The notes under the pieces were generated by a model. It was given only the letters and a program-made list of their open reading frames with translations, did not search any database and was not told the DNA's origin. Positions 22,978-29,726 of a stretch of 34,431 bases of DNA are shown here, one piece after another. The number at the start of each line of letters is the position of its first letter. The first letter of the stretch is position 1. The DNA is taken from the NCBI RefSeq assembly GCF_001642725.1, contig NZ_LSUQ01000028.1, positions 1-34,431 of the forward strand. The letters run 5' to 3'. A program made the position numbers and the translations under genes. The DNA comes from Ferroacidibacillus organovorans. GTDB taxonomy: Bacteria; Bacillota; Bacilli; Alicyclobacillales; SLC66.

Positions 22978-23775
22978 ATGAAAAGAAAAGGTTGGATCAT
23001 TCCTGTGATCGCTGGTTTGTCTGTGTTGATGATTGGCAGTGGGGCGTTTGCGGCGACGGTTTCGCAAACAAACCGCATGACTTTTCAGGGAACACATACG
23101 AGCCATGGATTAACGGGTACTGTGGGTGTGATGGGTGACAGAAGCAGCGGAAGTGGCGCCGCGAGCGCGCTGGGCGGCGGATACGGCATGATGGGCGGCG
23201 GAAGTGGCGCCGCGGGCAGGATGGGCGGTGGATACGGTAGGATGGGTGGCGGAAGTGGAACTGCGAGTCGGATGGGCGGTAGGATGAACGCTTATTCTTC
23301 ACTTGACAGTAGTGCCTCGCTGAATCAACAGATTGCGCTGGGAAAGCAGGGAGCCGTGATCGATCAAAAGACCAATACGATCACGTACAGCGGTGGGTCG
23401 ATTAACCTGGTTGCGCTCGCATCGCCGCACGGGGAACCGAATATGACGTGGGAGATCGATGGATTGGTGAATCCCACAATCATCGTGCCTTCCAGTGCAA
23501 ATGTTCAAGTTACCTTGGTGAATACGGACTGGGGATATATGCACGGATTTGAGGTGACGTCAACCGCACCACCGTATGGCATTATGGCGATGATGAGTGT
23601 GAATAGCGATTTTCTATTGATGCCGCTGCCTGAACGAACAACCAAGGCGCTTGCCACAGCGCGTTATGATACGCGATCTGGGCAGTTGCATTTGAGTAAA
23701 GGGACGTATCACTATCTATGTCCGATGCCCGGTCACGCCAATCAGGGTATGTACGGAACACTAAAAGTCGTTTAA
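22978..23775 (+). CDS. Rusticyanin-like blue copper protein, Gly/Met-rich form
   Basis: This 265-residue paralogue of the cupredoxin at 20557 has a cleavable-looking signal peptide (about residues 1-26, ending GAFAA), then a ~50-residue low-complexity region of GGGYGMMGGGSGAAGRMGG type repeats, then the copper domain (about 115-265). Ligands are His189 (GYMHGFEV), Cys248, His253 and Met258 (LCPMPGHANQGMYG). Long identical stretches are shared with the first copy (INLVALASPHG/VNLVALASPHG, LVNTDWGYMHGFEVT, GTYHYLC). ATG 22978 follows GGGAGG by 9 bases; codons back to 22858 precede the mapped promoter and are rejected. The Gly/Met tract may tether it at the surface or bind Cu(I). Electron transfer outside the membrane is inferred. 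Confidence 0.82.
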   Translation: MKRKGWIIPVIAGLSVLMIGSGAFAATVSQTNRMTFQGTHTSHGLTGTVGVMGDRSSGSGAASALGGGYGMMGGGSGAAGRMGGGYGRMGGGSGTASRMGGRMNAYSSLDSSASLNQQIALGKQGAVIDQKTNTITYSGGSINLVALASPHGEPNMTWEIDGLVNPTIIVPSSANVQVTLVNTDWGYMHGFEVTSTAPPYGIMAMMSVNSDFLLMPLPERTTKALATARYDTRSGQLHLSKGTYHYLCPMPGHANQGMYGTLKVV

Positions 23776-23795
23776 TTTTTGCTCCATCGCATAGA

Positions 23796-23856
23796 GAACC
23801 GCGCAGGGACGGCAAAGGCACATTCGTGTCCAGTCCGCTTGCGCGGTTCGAATTTT
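23796..23856 (+). terminator. Long-range hairpin after the second cupredoxin
   Basis: GAACCGCGC (23796-23804) pairs with GCGCGGTTC (23841-23849), with an inner GGAC/GTCC pairing in the 36-base loop, followed by GAATTTT. This is probably a factor-independent terminator. Confidence 0.55.
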
Positions 23857-23887
23857 AAAAATGCATCTTTCTTAGGGGGGAGTGAAC

Positions 23888-24199
23888 GTGAGACGTTTGG
23901 ATTGGATGATTGCCAGTGGATTTGTTCTGTTGGGTCTTTTGTGTTTGATGATCGCCGGTGAAATCTTTGTAAGCGATCCAATGATGGCTGGAATGATGGG
24001 AGCGAATCCTAAGAGCAGCGCGCTATTTATCGTTATTCTCATACTATTTGTCATGATGGTTATGGTCTTGTTGGTGCGAATGAATCTTGATAAAAAGAAC
24101 GCTCCATCGGTGCGCTGTCTACATTGCAGTCAACGCTTAAAGTCGGAATGGCGTGTGTGTCCTTATTGCGGTCAGCATCGATCGCAGATTTGGGAATAG
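23888..24199 (+). CDS. Small membrane protein with C-terminal zinc ribbon
   Basis: This 103-residue protein has two membrane helices (about residues 8-24 and 42-62) with a Met-rich loop between them (DPMMAGMMGA), then a cytoplasmic zinc ribbon: CLHC...CPYC (Cys-x2-Cys-x10-Cys-x2-Cys). GTG 23888 is preferred over GTG 23882 because of its distance from GGGGGGAG. It is a clear paralogue of the protein at 29400-29708, which closes the two-component operon: same two helices, Met-rich loop and ribbon. Sensing or buffering of a metal at the membrane is possible; function unknown. Confidence 0.75.
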   Translation: MRRLDWMIASGFVLLGLLCLMIAGEIFVSDPMMAGMMGANPKSSALFIVILILFVMMVMVLLVRMNLDKKNAPSVRCLHCSQRLKSEWRVCPYCGQHRSQIWE

Positions 24200-24211
24200 A
24201 TCAGGCTTCTC

Positions 24212-24241
24212 CATACATTCTTCACAGGTAGGCGATAAAGT
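24212..24241 (+). promoter_or_regulatory. Regulon promoter 3: CATACAT-TCTT-CACAGGT box with -10
   Basis: CATACAT (24212-24218), TCTT and CACAGGT (24223-24229) are followed after 6 bases by TAAAGT (24236-24241). It precedes the peroxiredoxin gene and is the most divergent of the five boxes. Confidence 0.62.
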
Positions 24242-24273
24242 ATGTACAAACGAAGACAGGAGAGATGTTGTTT

Positions 24274-24921
24274 ATGTCAGAAGTGCAGCAATTGCCGAGA
24301 TTGAATGAATTAGCACCAGATTTTGAAGCGAACACGACGCAAGGAAAACTAAAATTGAGTGATTTTCACGGGAAGTGGGTGGTTCTTTTTTCCCATCCAG
24401 CTGATTTTACGCCTGTGTGTTCGACGGAGTTCGGATCATTCGCTTCGAAAACGGAAGAGTTTGCAAAGCGCAATGTCCAATTAATCGGGCTGTCTGTAGA
24501 CGGTGTGCAGGCGCATTTGGCATGGATTCGCGACATTGAAGAGATTTTTTTACACAAGGTTACGTTTCCGGTGATTGCTGATTTGGATATGAAGGTATCA
24601 AGCTTATACGGAATGATTCATCCTGGTGCAAGCAGTACGGCGGCGGTTCGCTCGGTGTTCATCATGGATGACAAAGGGATCATGCGAGCGATGATTTACT
24701 ACCCGATGAATGCGGGACGCAATATATCAGAGATCATCCGTGTCATTGATGCGCTGCAAACGGCGGATCAATACGGCGTCTCGACACCTGCGGATTGGAC
24801 GCCTGGGGGAGAGGTCGTCGTGGCTCCCCCTGCGCAACAAGGCGCGATCAAGACACAGGAGGAAGAAGAAGCTCAAGGCTACGATTATAAACGTTGGTAC
24901 CTGCGCTTTAAAAATCTTTGA
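24274..24921 (+). CDS. 1-Cys peroxiredoxin (Prx6 type)
   Basis: This 215-residue cytosolic peroxidase reduces H2O2 and organic peroxides. The peroxidatic Cys49 lies in HPADFTPVCSTE, and no second Cys exists anywhere in the protein, which fixes the 1-Cys class. The C-terminal arm typical of Prx6/AhpC2-type enzymes is present (YYPMNAGRNISEIIRVIDAL, then DWTPGG). ATG 24274 lies 11 bases after AGGAG; the in-frame ATG 24265 is only 2 bases from it. It is a single-gene unit between regulon promoter 3 and a strong terminator, so it should be induced with the cupredoxins. Confidence 0.9.
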   Translation: MSEVQQLPRLNELAPDFEANTTQGKLKLSDFHGKWVVLFSHPADFTPVCSTEFGSFASKTEEFAKRNVQLIGLSVDGVQAHLAWIRDIEEIFLHKVTFPVIADLDMKVSSLYGMIHPGASSTAAVRSVFIMDDKGIMRAMIYYPMNAGRNISEIIRVIDALQTADQYGVSTPADWTPGGEVVVAPPAQQGAIKTQEEEEAQGYDYKRWYLRFKNL

Positions 24922-24941
24922 TTTAAGAGGGGACATCGATC

Positions 24942-24975
24942 GCCCACCTGTCGCTTTGGAGACGGGTGGGCTTTT
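24942..24975 (+). terminator. Rho-independent terminator after the peroxiredoxin
   Basis: GCCCACCTGTC (24942-24952) pairs with GACGGGTGGGC (24961-24971) with one G-U pair and an 8-base loop, followed by TTTT. Confidence 0.85.
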
Positions 24976-25023
24976 GTATGTTCTAAAACGTATGCCCATT
25001 GTGGATGTGGCACATTCGTGATA

Positions 25024-25055
25024 CCCTTCATTCAAACCGATGTTTGAATGAAGGG
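25024..25055. promoter_or_regulatory. CadC-like operator, perfect 14-bp inverted repeat
   Basis: CCCTTCATTCAAAC (25024-25037) and GTTTGAATGAAGGG (25042-25055) are perfect arms around CGAT. The core TTCAAAC-N4-GTTTGAA resembles CadC/ArsR-family operators. The right arm contains the ribosome binding site (AAGGGG) of the repressor gene, so bound repressor or a folded mRNA would cover it. Confidence 0.7.
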
Positions 25056-25063
25056 GAATGATG

Positions 25064-25435
25064 ATGAATAAGCGGGACATGTGTCAAGTCGAATGTGTGG
25101 ATATGTCAAAGGTGGAGAGGCTTCGCTCTGTCATTCCGGAGACCGCTTCACCGTCTATGGTTTTCAAAGCCCTTGCAGATGGCACACGTCTCAAAGTGGC
25201 CTATGCTCTGGCAGAGGATGAACTGTGTGTCTGTGAGGTTGCAGCATTACTCGATACGACAGTTCAAAACGCGTCGCATCACCTCCGGCGGCTTAAAAGC
25301 GCAGGGCTCGCATCCTATCGGAAAGAGGGGAAACTCGTCTACTACAGACTGTCACCAGCGGCGTCTCTCGTTTTGAATTCAGTAAAGCAAGGTCAAGGGG
25401 GCGAAAAGGTTGTCAGTGAAAGCGTTGCAGGTTAA
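25064..25435 (+). CDS. ArsR-family metal sensor, CadC type
   Basis: This 123-residue winged-helix repressor has the metal site of CadC: an N-terminal Cys pair (Cys7, Cys11) and Cys55, Cys57 in the ELCVCEV motif of the third helix, which together form the alpha3N Cd/Pb/Zn site. The recognition helix TTVQNASHHLRRLKSAG follows. Three ATGs stand in a row; 25064 is favoured (7 bases from AAGGGG). A perfect inverted repeat sits directly upstream, so it represses itself and the overlapping transporter gene. The usual partner of CadC is the CadA ATPase; here it is a CDF-like protein instead. Confidence 0.88.
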   Translation: MNKRDMCQVECVDMSKVERLRSVIPETASPSMVFKALADGTRLKVAYALAEDELCVCEVAALLDTTVQNASHHLRRLKSAGLASYRKEGKLVYYRLSPAASLVLNSVKQGQGGEKVVSESVAG

Positions 25436-26048
25436 AAAAGGAATCAACATTGAGATTGTCAGCATTCTTTGGATGCTGGTTGAAGCGGCGGTGGCCATCC
25501 GCGCTGGAATCATTGCTCATTCATTGGCACTTAAGGCGTTTGGGGCAGATAGTATCATTGAATTGGTGGCAAGTGCGATCCTTCTCTGGCGGCTCTATGT
25601 TGAGTCAAGTGGTGCAAGCCTTGCACGGGTAAAGCAGGCCGAGAAGAGGGCTTCATGGGTTGTCGGAGTCGCTTTGCTTGCACTGGCTGGTTACATCGTT
25701 GTCTCAGCCGCATTCGACCTGTGGACACGTTCCGGCTCGGAAAAAAGCATGCTAGGTCTCGCACTTGCCATCGCTTCGGGGATGATTATGCCGTACTTGT
25801 CACGTGAGAAAAAAAGAATTGGTACGGAAATCGGCAGCAAAGCCCTTCGCGCCGACGGCTCATGTAGCATCGTATGTGCGTACATGGCGTGGACATTGAT
25901 CGTAGGACTCGTTTTGACCGCTCTGGTCGGCTGGTGGTGGCTGAATGCCCTGGCTGGCTTGGCATTGGTTTATTTTGTGGTCAAAGAGGGGATTGAAGCC
26001 ATTCAAGAGGCGCGCGGCGTCGAGGATGCCTGTGGGTGTGGTCATTGA
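25410..26048 (+). CDS. CDF-like cation transporter
   Basis: This 212-residue membrane protein has about five to six helices and a CDF-like layout: LKAFGADSIIELVAS in the second helix and KALRADGSCSIVCAY in the fifth occupy the places of the two A-D-x-x-x-D/H metal sites. Compared with classical CDFs (HxxxD) the His/Asp ligands are partly replaced by Glu and Cys, which would suit soft metals such as Cd or Pb. There is no cytoplasmic C-terminal domain, and the protein ends in a CGCGH metal-binding tail. The TTG start (25410) overlaps the CadC-like gene by 26 bases, with AGGGGG 8 bases upstream. Cd(II)/Pb(II) efflux is inferred. Confidence 0.7.
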   Translation: MSVKALQVKKGINIEIVSILWMLVEAAVAIRAGIIAHSLALKAFGADSIIELVASAILLWRLYVESSGASLARVKQAEKRASWVVGVALLALAGYIVVSAAFDLWTRSGSEKSMLGLALAIASGMIMPYLSREKKRIGTEIGSKALRADGSCSIVCAYMAWTLIVGLVLTALVGWWWLNALAGLALVYFVVKEGIEAIQEARGVEDACGCGH

Positions 26049-26062
26049 TCGAGAAGTTCCTC

Positions 26063-26092
26063 CATACTTTCTTCACAAATTCCGGATATGCT
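26063..26092 (+). promoter_or_regulatory. Regulon promoter 4: CATACTT-TCTT-CACAAAT box with -10
   Basis: CATACTT (26063-26069), TCTT and CACAAAT (26074-26080) are followed after 6 bases by TATGCT (26087-26092). It precedes the large membrane protein gene, whose start is 30 bases after the -10. Confidence 0.7.
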
Positions 26093-26122
26093 CCTGCTAT
26101 TGTCTAAAAGAGGTGTATGCAT

Positions 26123-27271
26123 ATGAACATGACTCCCTATATTGATCCCGCGGTTGTTCACTCCTTTCACGTGATGCTCTTTCAGTGGAGCCTCATGACG
26201 CTCGCGTCTGTTCTGTTGATGTCTGCGGCGTGGTGGCTTTTAGGCTATTTCAATGAGGATACGGATGCCCCTCGGCGCATCACGTTTGACACACATCATC
26301 CTTTTCGACAAATCTGGATGCTGATCCGCCACCGCGTCGGGCATACTCCAAAGGCGCGTGTCGTACTAGGGTGGGGTTTGGGAACATTCTGGCTCATCGA
26401 TGGAATTCTTCAAGCGCAGCCCGCCATGCCCAATAATGGATTTGTCCAGGACGTGCTTGCCCCCTCAGTGATAGGGCAGCCGCCGTGGTATCTTCGCATT
26501 CTCGGATGGAACATCCAGTTTTGGTCAGACTATCCTGTTGGCGCAGACGTGTTTTCCGTGATTTTACAGGTGGGCATCGGGCTGTGCCTTTTGCTCGCGA
26601 TGGATCGGGTCTGGGGACGGATTGGGTTGTGGGTATCCATCGTATGGGGTCTTGGCATTTGGTTTTTGGGAGAAGGGATGGGCGGCATCTTGACGGGCAG
26701 CGCGACATGGCTGTCAGGATCGCCTGGCTCCGTCCTGTTCTATGTGTGTGGCGCGATCTTTTTACTGCTTCCAGAAAGCGTGTGGAGAGATGGACGGGTC
26801 ATTCGACTCGGAAATCGCGTGATCGGAGGGATCTGGATCTTGGCCACGTTCGCCCAAGCGTTACCTACGGCAGGGTACTGGACAGGGCAAGGTCTCAGCG
26901 GGCCATTTATAACCGCAGCCAGTATGCCGCAACCAAGCTTTTTTTCAGATCCGATCCATGCGATGGCGGTGAGTACGCTTCGTCATCCGTGGCTTTGGAA
27001 TGCCGTTTTTGTTGCCTTTATGTTTACCTTGGGTGTCTTCTTCTGGTTTCAAAGGGTACACTCATGGGTGTTGGTCTCGGCATTTGTATGGCTCTTTTTC
27101 AGTTGGTGGATGGGGCAAGATTTTGGGGTCATGGGTGGGATTGGAACCGATCCAAATTCAGCGCCCGTGTTCGCTTTGTTCATTGTGACGATCCATCTCG
27201 ATCGGTTCGCGCGTCGCAAGCATGCACCTATAGAACGACATACACAAACTTTCTTCACACTTGAGCGGTAA
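26123..27271 (+). CDS. Multi-helix membrane protein of unknown function
   Basis: This 382-residue integral membrane protein has about nine helices. ATG 26123 is chosen (7 bases after AGGTG); ATG 26117 is too close to it. Conserved-looking motifs are FWLIDGILQAQPAMPNNGF, ILGWNIQFWSDYP, IWFLGEGMGGILTGSATWLS and the late SWWMGQDFGVMGGIGTDPN; many Trp, Gly and a few His (VVHSFHVM, THHPF) line the helices. It recalls a family of actinobacterial membrane proteins with LGEGLGGLLTG-type motifs, but no function is known to me. It is under regulon promoter 4, and its 3' end overlaps regulon promoter 5. A partner of the cupredoxins in membrane electron transfer, or an unlinked stress protein, are both open. 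Confidence 0.65.
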   Translation: MNMTPYIDPAVVHSFHVMLFQWSLMTLASVLLMSAAWWLLGYFNEDTDAPRRITFDTHHPFRQIWMLIRHRVGHTPKARVVLGWGLGTFWLIDGILQAQPAMPNNGFVQDVLAPSVIGQPPWYLRILGWNIQFWSDYPVGADVFSVILQVGIGLCLLLAMDRVWGRIGLWVSIVWGLGIWFLGEGMGGILTGSATWLSGSPGSVLFYVCGAIFLLLPESVWRDGRVIRLGNRVIGGIWILATFAQALPTAGYWTGQGLSGPFITAASMPQPSFFSDPIHAMAVSTLRHPWLWNAVFVAFMFTLGVFFWFQRVHSWVLVSAFVWLFFSWWMGQDFGVMGGIGTDPNSAPVFALFIVTIHLDRFARRKHAPIERHTQTFFTLER

Positions 27272-27274
27272 GGT
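27245..27274 (+). promoter_or_regulatory. Regulon promoter 5: CAAACTT-TCTT-CACACTT box with -10
   Basis: CAAACTT (27245-27251), TCTT and CACACTT (27256-27262) are followed after 6 bases by TAAGGT (27269-27274). The box lies inside the 3' end of the preceding gene and drives the operon that encodes the response regulator and kinase, implying autoregulation. Confidence 0.7.
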
Positions 27275-27331
27275 CTAAGCAGTAAGAAGAAGTGCTGATA
27301 CGTGCCTGTCATTGAAAAGGGGTGTTATACC

Positions 27332-27598
27332 ATGTGGTATGGAAATGGTGGAATTGGGTTTGGGTCGATGATGGGAGCGATGGGGATCATGGGATTTGTC
27401 ATGATTCTGTTTTTCGGGATCTTGATCTTTGCCGTCGTTTTTGGGGTGAGAATGTTCACGCGAACGGAGCGCGGTTATTCAGGCGGAAATTCGTCTCATG
27501 ATTCGGGCAGGGCGCTTCACATCGTTAAAGAACGCTATGCCAAAGGGGAAATCAGCCGCGATGAGTACGATCGGCTGCGCGATGAGTTGAAAGACTGA
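27332..27598 (+). CDS. Membrane-anchored SHOCT-domain protein
   Basis: This 88-residue protein begins MWYGNGGIGFGSMMGAMGIM, has one membrane helix (about residues 14-42) and ends in a cytoplasmic SHOCT domain (IVKERYAKGEISRDEYDRLR). ATG 27332 follows AAAGGGGTG by 7 bases; an in-frame GTG at 27302 has no site. It is the first gene of the SHOCT-regulator-kinase-zinc-ribbon operon. The Met/Gly-rich N-terminus recalls the linkers of the two cupredoxins. It may modulate the kinase or form membrane oligomers; this is inference. Confidence 0.72.
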   Translation: MWYGNGGIGFGSMMGAMGIMGFVMILFFGILIFAVVFGVRMFTRTERGYSGGNSSHDSGRALHIVKERYAKGEISRDEYDRLRDELKD

Positions 27599-27631
27599 TC
27601 GGTTACGTTTGCATCGAAAGAAGGGGAGAGG

Positions 27632-28321
27632 ATGCAGCGCCATATCCTGATCGTGGACGATGAGGCGGCAATGCGGCAATTGGTGCGCATCTATCTGGCG
27701 CACGCGGGGTTCTCCGTCTCTGAAGCAAAGGACGGTGTTTCGTGTATGGAGGAACTGTCTGCGGGCGTCTATGACATGGTGATCCTCGACATGATGATGC
27801 CAGGCATGGACGGTGTGGAAGTGTGTCGGAGGATTCGCGAGCGTCTTCCTGAGATGCCAGTGCTTATGTTGACCGCGCGCGACGAGGTGGAGTCGCGCGT
27901 AAAGGGGCTCACGGCTGGTGCGGATGACTACCTGACGAAACCGTTTGACTCGCGGGAACTGGTCGCGCGTGTCAAAAGTTTACTGCGAAGAACGCAACCT
28001 CGCGATGAGGTGGAGTACGCGATTCCGGAATATCATTTGCGCATGGATGTCGAGACGCGAAATGCGACGGTGCGCGAGGAACGGCTCGCGCTTACTCCCA
28101 AGGAGTTTGATTTGCTCGCATTGTTCGTCAAGTGGCCCGGCCGCACGTACACGCGTGATGAACTGCTGGATCGGGTCTGGGGACCAGAGTATGAGGGAGA
28201 CACGCGCACGGTGGATAGCCACATCAAAAACATCAGAGAAAAGCTGCGGGACGCGGGCCTTTCGGCGAGCATCCTCGCCACCGTCTGGGGCATCGGCTAT
28301 CGGTTTGAGGTTCCCAAATGA
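27632..28321 (+). CDS. OmpR/PhoB-family response regulator (probable activator of the box regulon)
   Basis: This 229-residue protein has a receiver domain with DDE pocket (9-11), phospho-acceptor Asp53 (MVILDMMMPGMDG) and Lys of LTKPFD, then a winged-helix DNA-binding domain (about 130-228; ALTPKEFDLLALF, DTRTVDSHIKNIREKL, VWGIGYRFE). All switch residues appear intact. ATG 27632 follows AGGGGAGAGG. Its gene overlaps the kinase gene by ATGA. The 11-bp direct-repeat boxes before five transcription units, including its own operon, are the kind of site this family binds as a head-to-tail dimer, so it is the prime candidate regulator. Confidence 0.92.
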   Translation: MQRHILIVDDEAAMRQLVRIYLAHAGFSVSEAKDGVSCMEELSAGVYDMVILDMMMPGMDGVEVCRRIRERLPEMPVLMLTARDEVESRVKGLTAGADDYLTKPFDSRELVARVKSLLRRTQPRDEVEYAIPEYHLRMDVETRNATVREERLALTPKEFDLLALFVKWPGRTYTRDELLDRVWGPEYEGDTRTVDSHIKNIREKLRDAGLSASILATVWGIGYRFEVPK

Positions 28322-29403
28322 TTCGCTCACGCATCGCCGTCAAACTCGGGGCATCCATCCTTGGGCTTATGCTCGTGGTGCTTTCAGCGCTCTATCTCTC
28401 GCTTGAACAGTTGATGGTTCATGTGGCGCAATTTCGTGACATCAGCCACGCCGCCTCGAGTCGTGTAGAACAGATGCTCGTGCTGGCCGCAGTCGGGGCG
28501 ATCCTGTTGACGGCAGGTCTGGCGATCGTTCTCTCACATCGCCTCGCGCAGCCCCTGCTCGCGATGAGAAGGGCCACGCGCGAGATTAGTCGCGGGCAGT
28601 ACCACATTCGCGTGCCTGCGTCAGGTCGCGATGAGGTCTCCCAACTCGGTCAGGCCATCAATGATCTCGCGAAACATCTGGATTATCTGGATAAAACGCG
28701 CAAGCAATTTCTCGCCGATGTCGCGCATGAATTGCGTACACCGCTCACGTACATTAAAGGCTATAGTGAAGTGGTGTACAAGGGAATGGCGGAGTCACCG
28801 GACGCGGTCAATCGCTATTTGGCGCTGATCTATGAAGAAACGCAACGCGTCGAACGCTTGATTCAGGATTTGTTTACCCTCGCGCAAGCGGATGAAGGGG
28901 TGCTCTTGCCCATACACCGGGAGAAAATTCAGGTCAATGAGTGGATTTGCAACCTGGTTGATCGGGTGAGCGCGCGGGCAGCCACCAAGGATGTTACGGT
29001 GGATGTGCACATCGCGCAAACGTTCTGCGTTGAAGGCGATCCTGTGCGACTTGAACAGGCATTGATCAATGTGCTTGACAATGCGGTGCGCTACACGTTG
29101 TCCGGTGGGATGGTATCGGTCGCGGTCGCGCAAGAGGGAGACTTCCTCCTGCTCCAGGTGAGCGATACGGGCATCGGCATTCCGCGTGAGGAACTCCCCT
29201 ATATCTGGGAACGCCTCTATCGCGTCGAGAAGTCGAGGTCGCGCGGGGGCGGCGGAAGTGGGCTTGGTTTGGCGATTGTCAAACAGATTGTCGAGTCGCA
29301 CGGGGGATACGTTTCCGCGAAGAGTGAAGAAGGAAAAGGGACGGTCATTACGCTCGGCGTGCCGCTTCATGCAGGCGTCGACACGGGAGGGGATCGGGCG
29401 TGA
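28318..29403 (+). CDS. Sensor histidine kinase of the box regulon
   Basis: This 361-residue kinase has two membrane helices (about residues 8-28 and 53-73) around a short loop of ~24 residues (LEQLMVHVAQFRDISHAASS), then HAMP, HisKA with phospho-acceptor His137 (VAHELRTPLTYIKGY) and an HATPase domain with NVLDNAVRYT, DTGIGIP and GGGGSGLGLAIVKQIV. The loop contains His35 and His44 but no larger sensor domain, so the signal may be read in or at the membrane. It overlaps both neighbours by four bases, so the three proteins are made in fixed proportion. It is GC-richer than the kinase at 6166-7266 and only moderately similar to it. Confidence 0.92.
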   Translation: MIRSRIAVKLGASILGLMLVVLSALYLSLEQLMVHVAQFRDISHAASSRVEQMLVLAAVGAILLTAGLAIVLSHRLAQPLLAMRRATREISRGQYHIRVPASGRDEVSQLGQAINDLAKHLDYLDKTRKQFLADVAHELRTPLTYIKGYSEVVYKGMAESPDAVNRYLALIYEETQRVERLIQDLFTLAQADEGVLLPIHREKIQVNEWICNLVDRVSARAATKDVTVDVHIAQTFCVEGDPVRLEQALINVLDNAVRYTLSGGMVSVAVAQEGDFLLLQVSDTGIGIPREELPYIWERLYRVEKSRSRGGGGSGLGLAIVKQIVESHGGYVSAKSEEGKGTVITLGVPLHAGVDTGGDRA

Positions 29404-29708
29404 ATAAAACGCCGTGGATCATCGCCTCCATTTTGATTTTTTTAGGGATACTCTGCCTCTTCATGGTGGGGAGTGGCGCGACCGTTAGGCCGATGGGTTC
29501 AATGATGGGGCCCATGATGATGTTTGGGATGCTCTGGATGATCGCATTTCTTTTTTTAGCGGTTCTTCTCTTGGTATTCCTCTATTTACAGATGAAAAAA
29601 TGGAGAGAGCGGGAAAATTCCTGCCGATCGTGTGGACAGCGTCTCCACCGTGAATGGAAGGTCTGTCCGTACTGTGGTGAGAGGATCGAGAAATTTCCAG
29701 ATCGGTAA
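29400..29708 (+). CDS. Small membrane protein with C-terminal zinc ribbon
   Basis: This 102-residue protein has two membrane helices (about residues 6-24 and 42-66), a Met-rich loop (PMGSMMGPMMMFGM) and a C-terminal zinc ribbon CRSC...CPYC. The GTG start overlaps the kinase stop (GTGA), tying it to the two-component system. It is a paralogue of 23888-24199. An accessory that senses metal for the kinase, or a target of the same regulon, would fit. It ends 18 bases before the convergent CDF gene. Confidence 0.75.
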   Translation: MNKTPWIIASILIFLGILCLFMVGSGATVRPMGSMMGPMMMFGMLWMIAFLFLAVLLLVFLYLQMKKWRERENSCRSCGQRLHREWKVCPYCGERIEKFPDR

Positions 29709-29726
29709 GGCGTGTCAGGCGGCTCT

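Noticed and set aside
23796-23849. Cloverleaf-like pairing as a possible tRNA
   Set aside because: There is no anticodon arm of proper size, no T-loop consensus and no CCA end; the long stem followed by T residues fits a terminator better.
26485-27264. 259-codon plus-strand frame inside the nine-helix membrane protein gene
   Set aside because: It overlaps fully in another frame, is Arg/Ser-rich without domains, and lacks a start site with a ribosome binding sequence.
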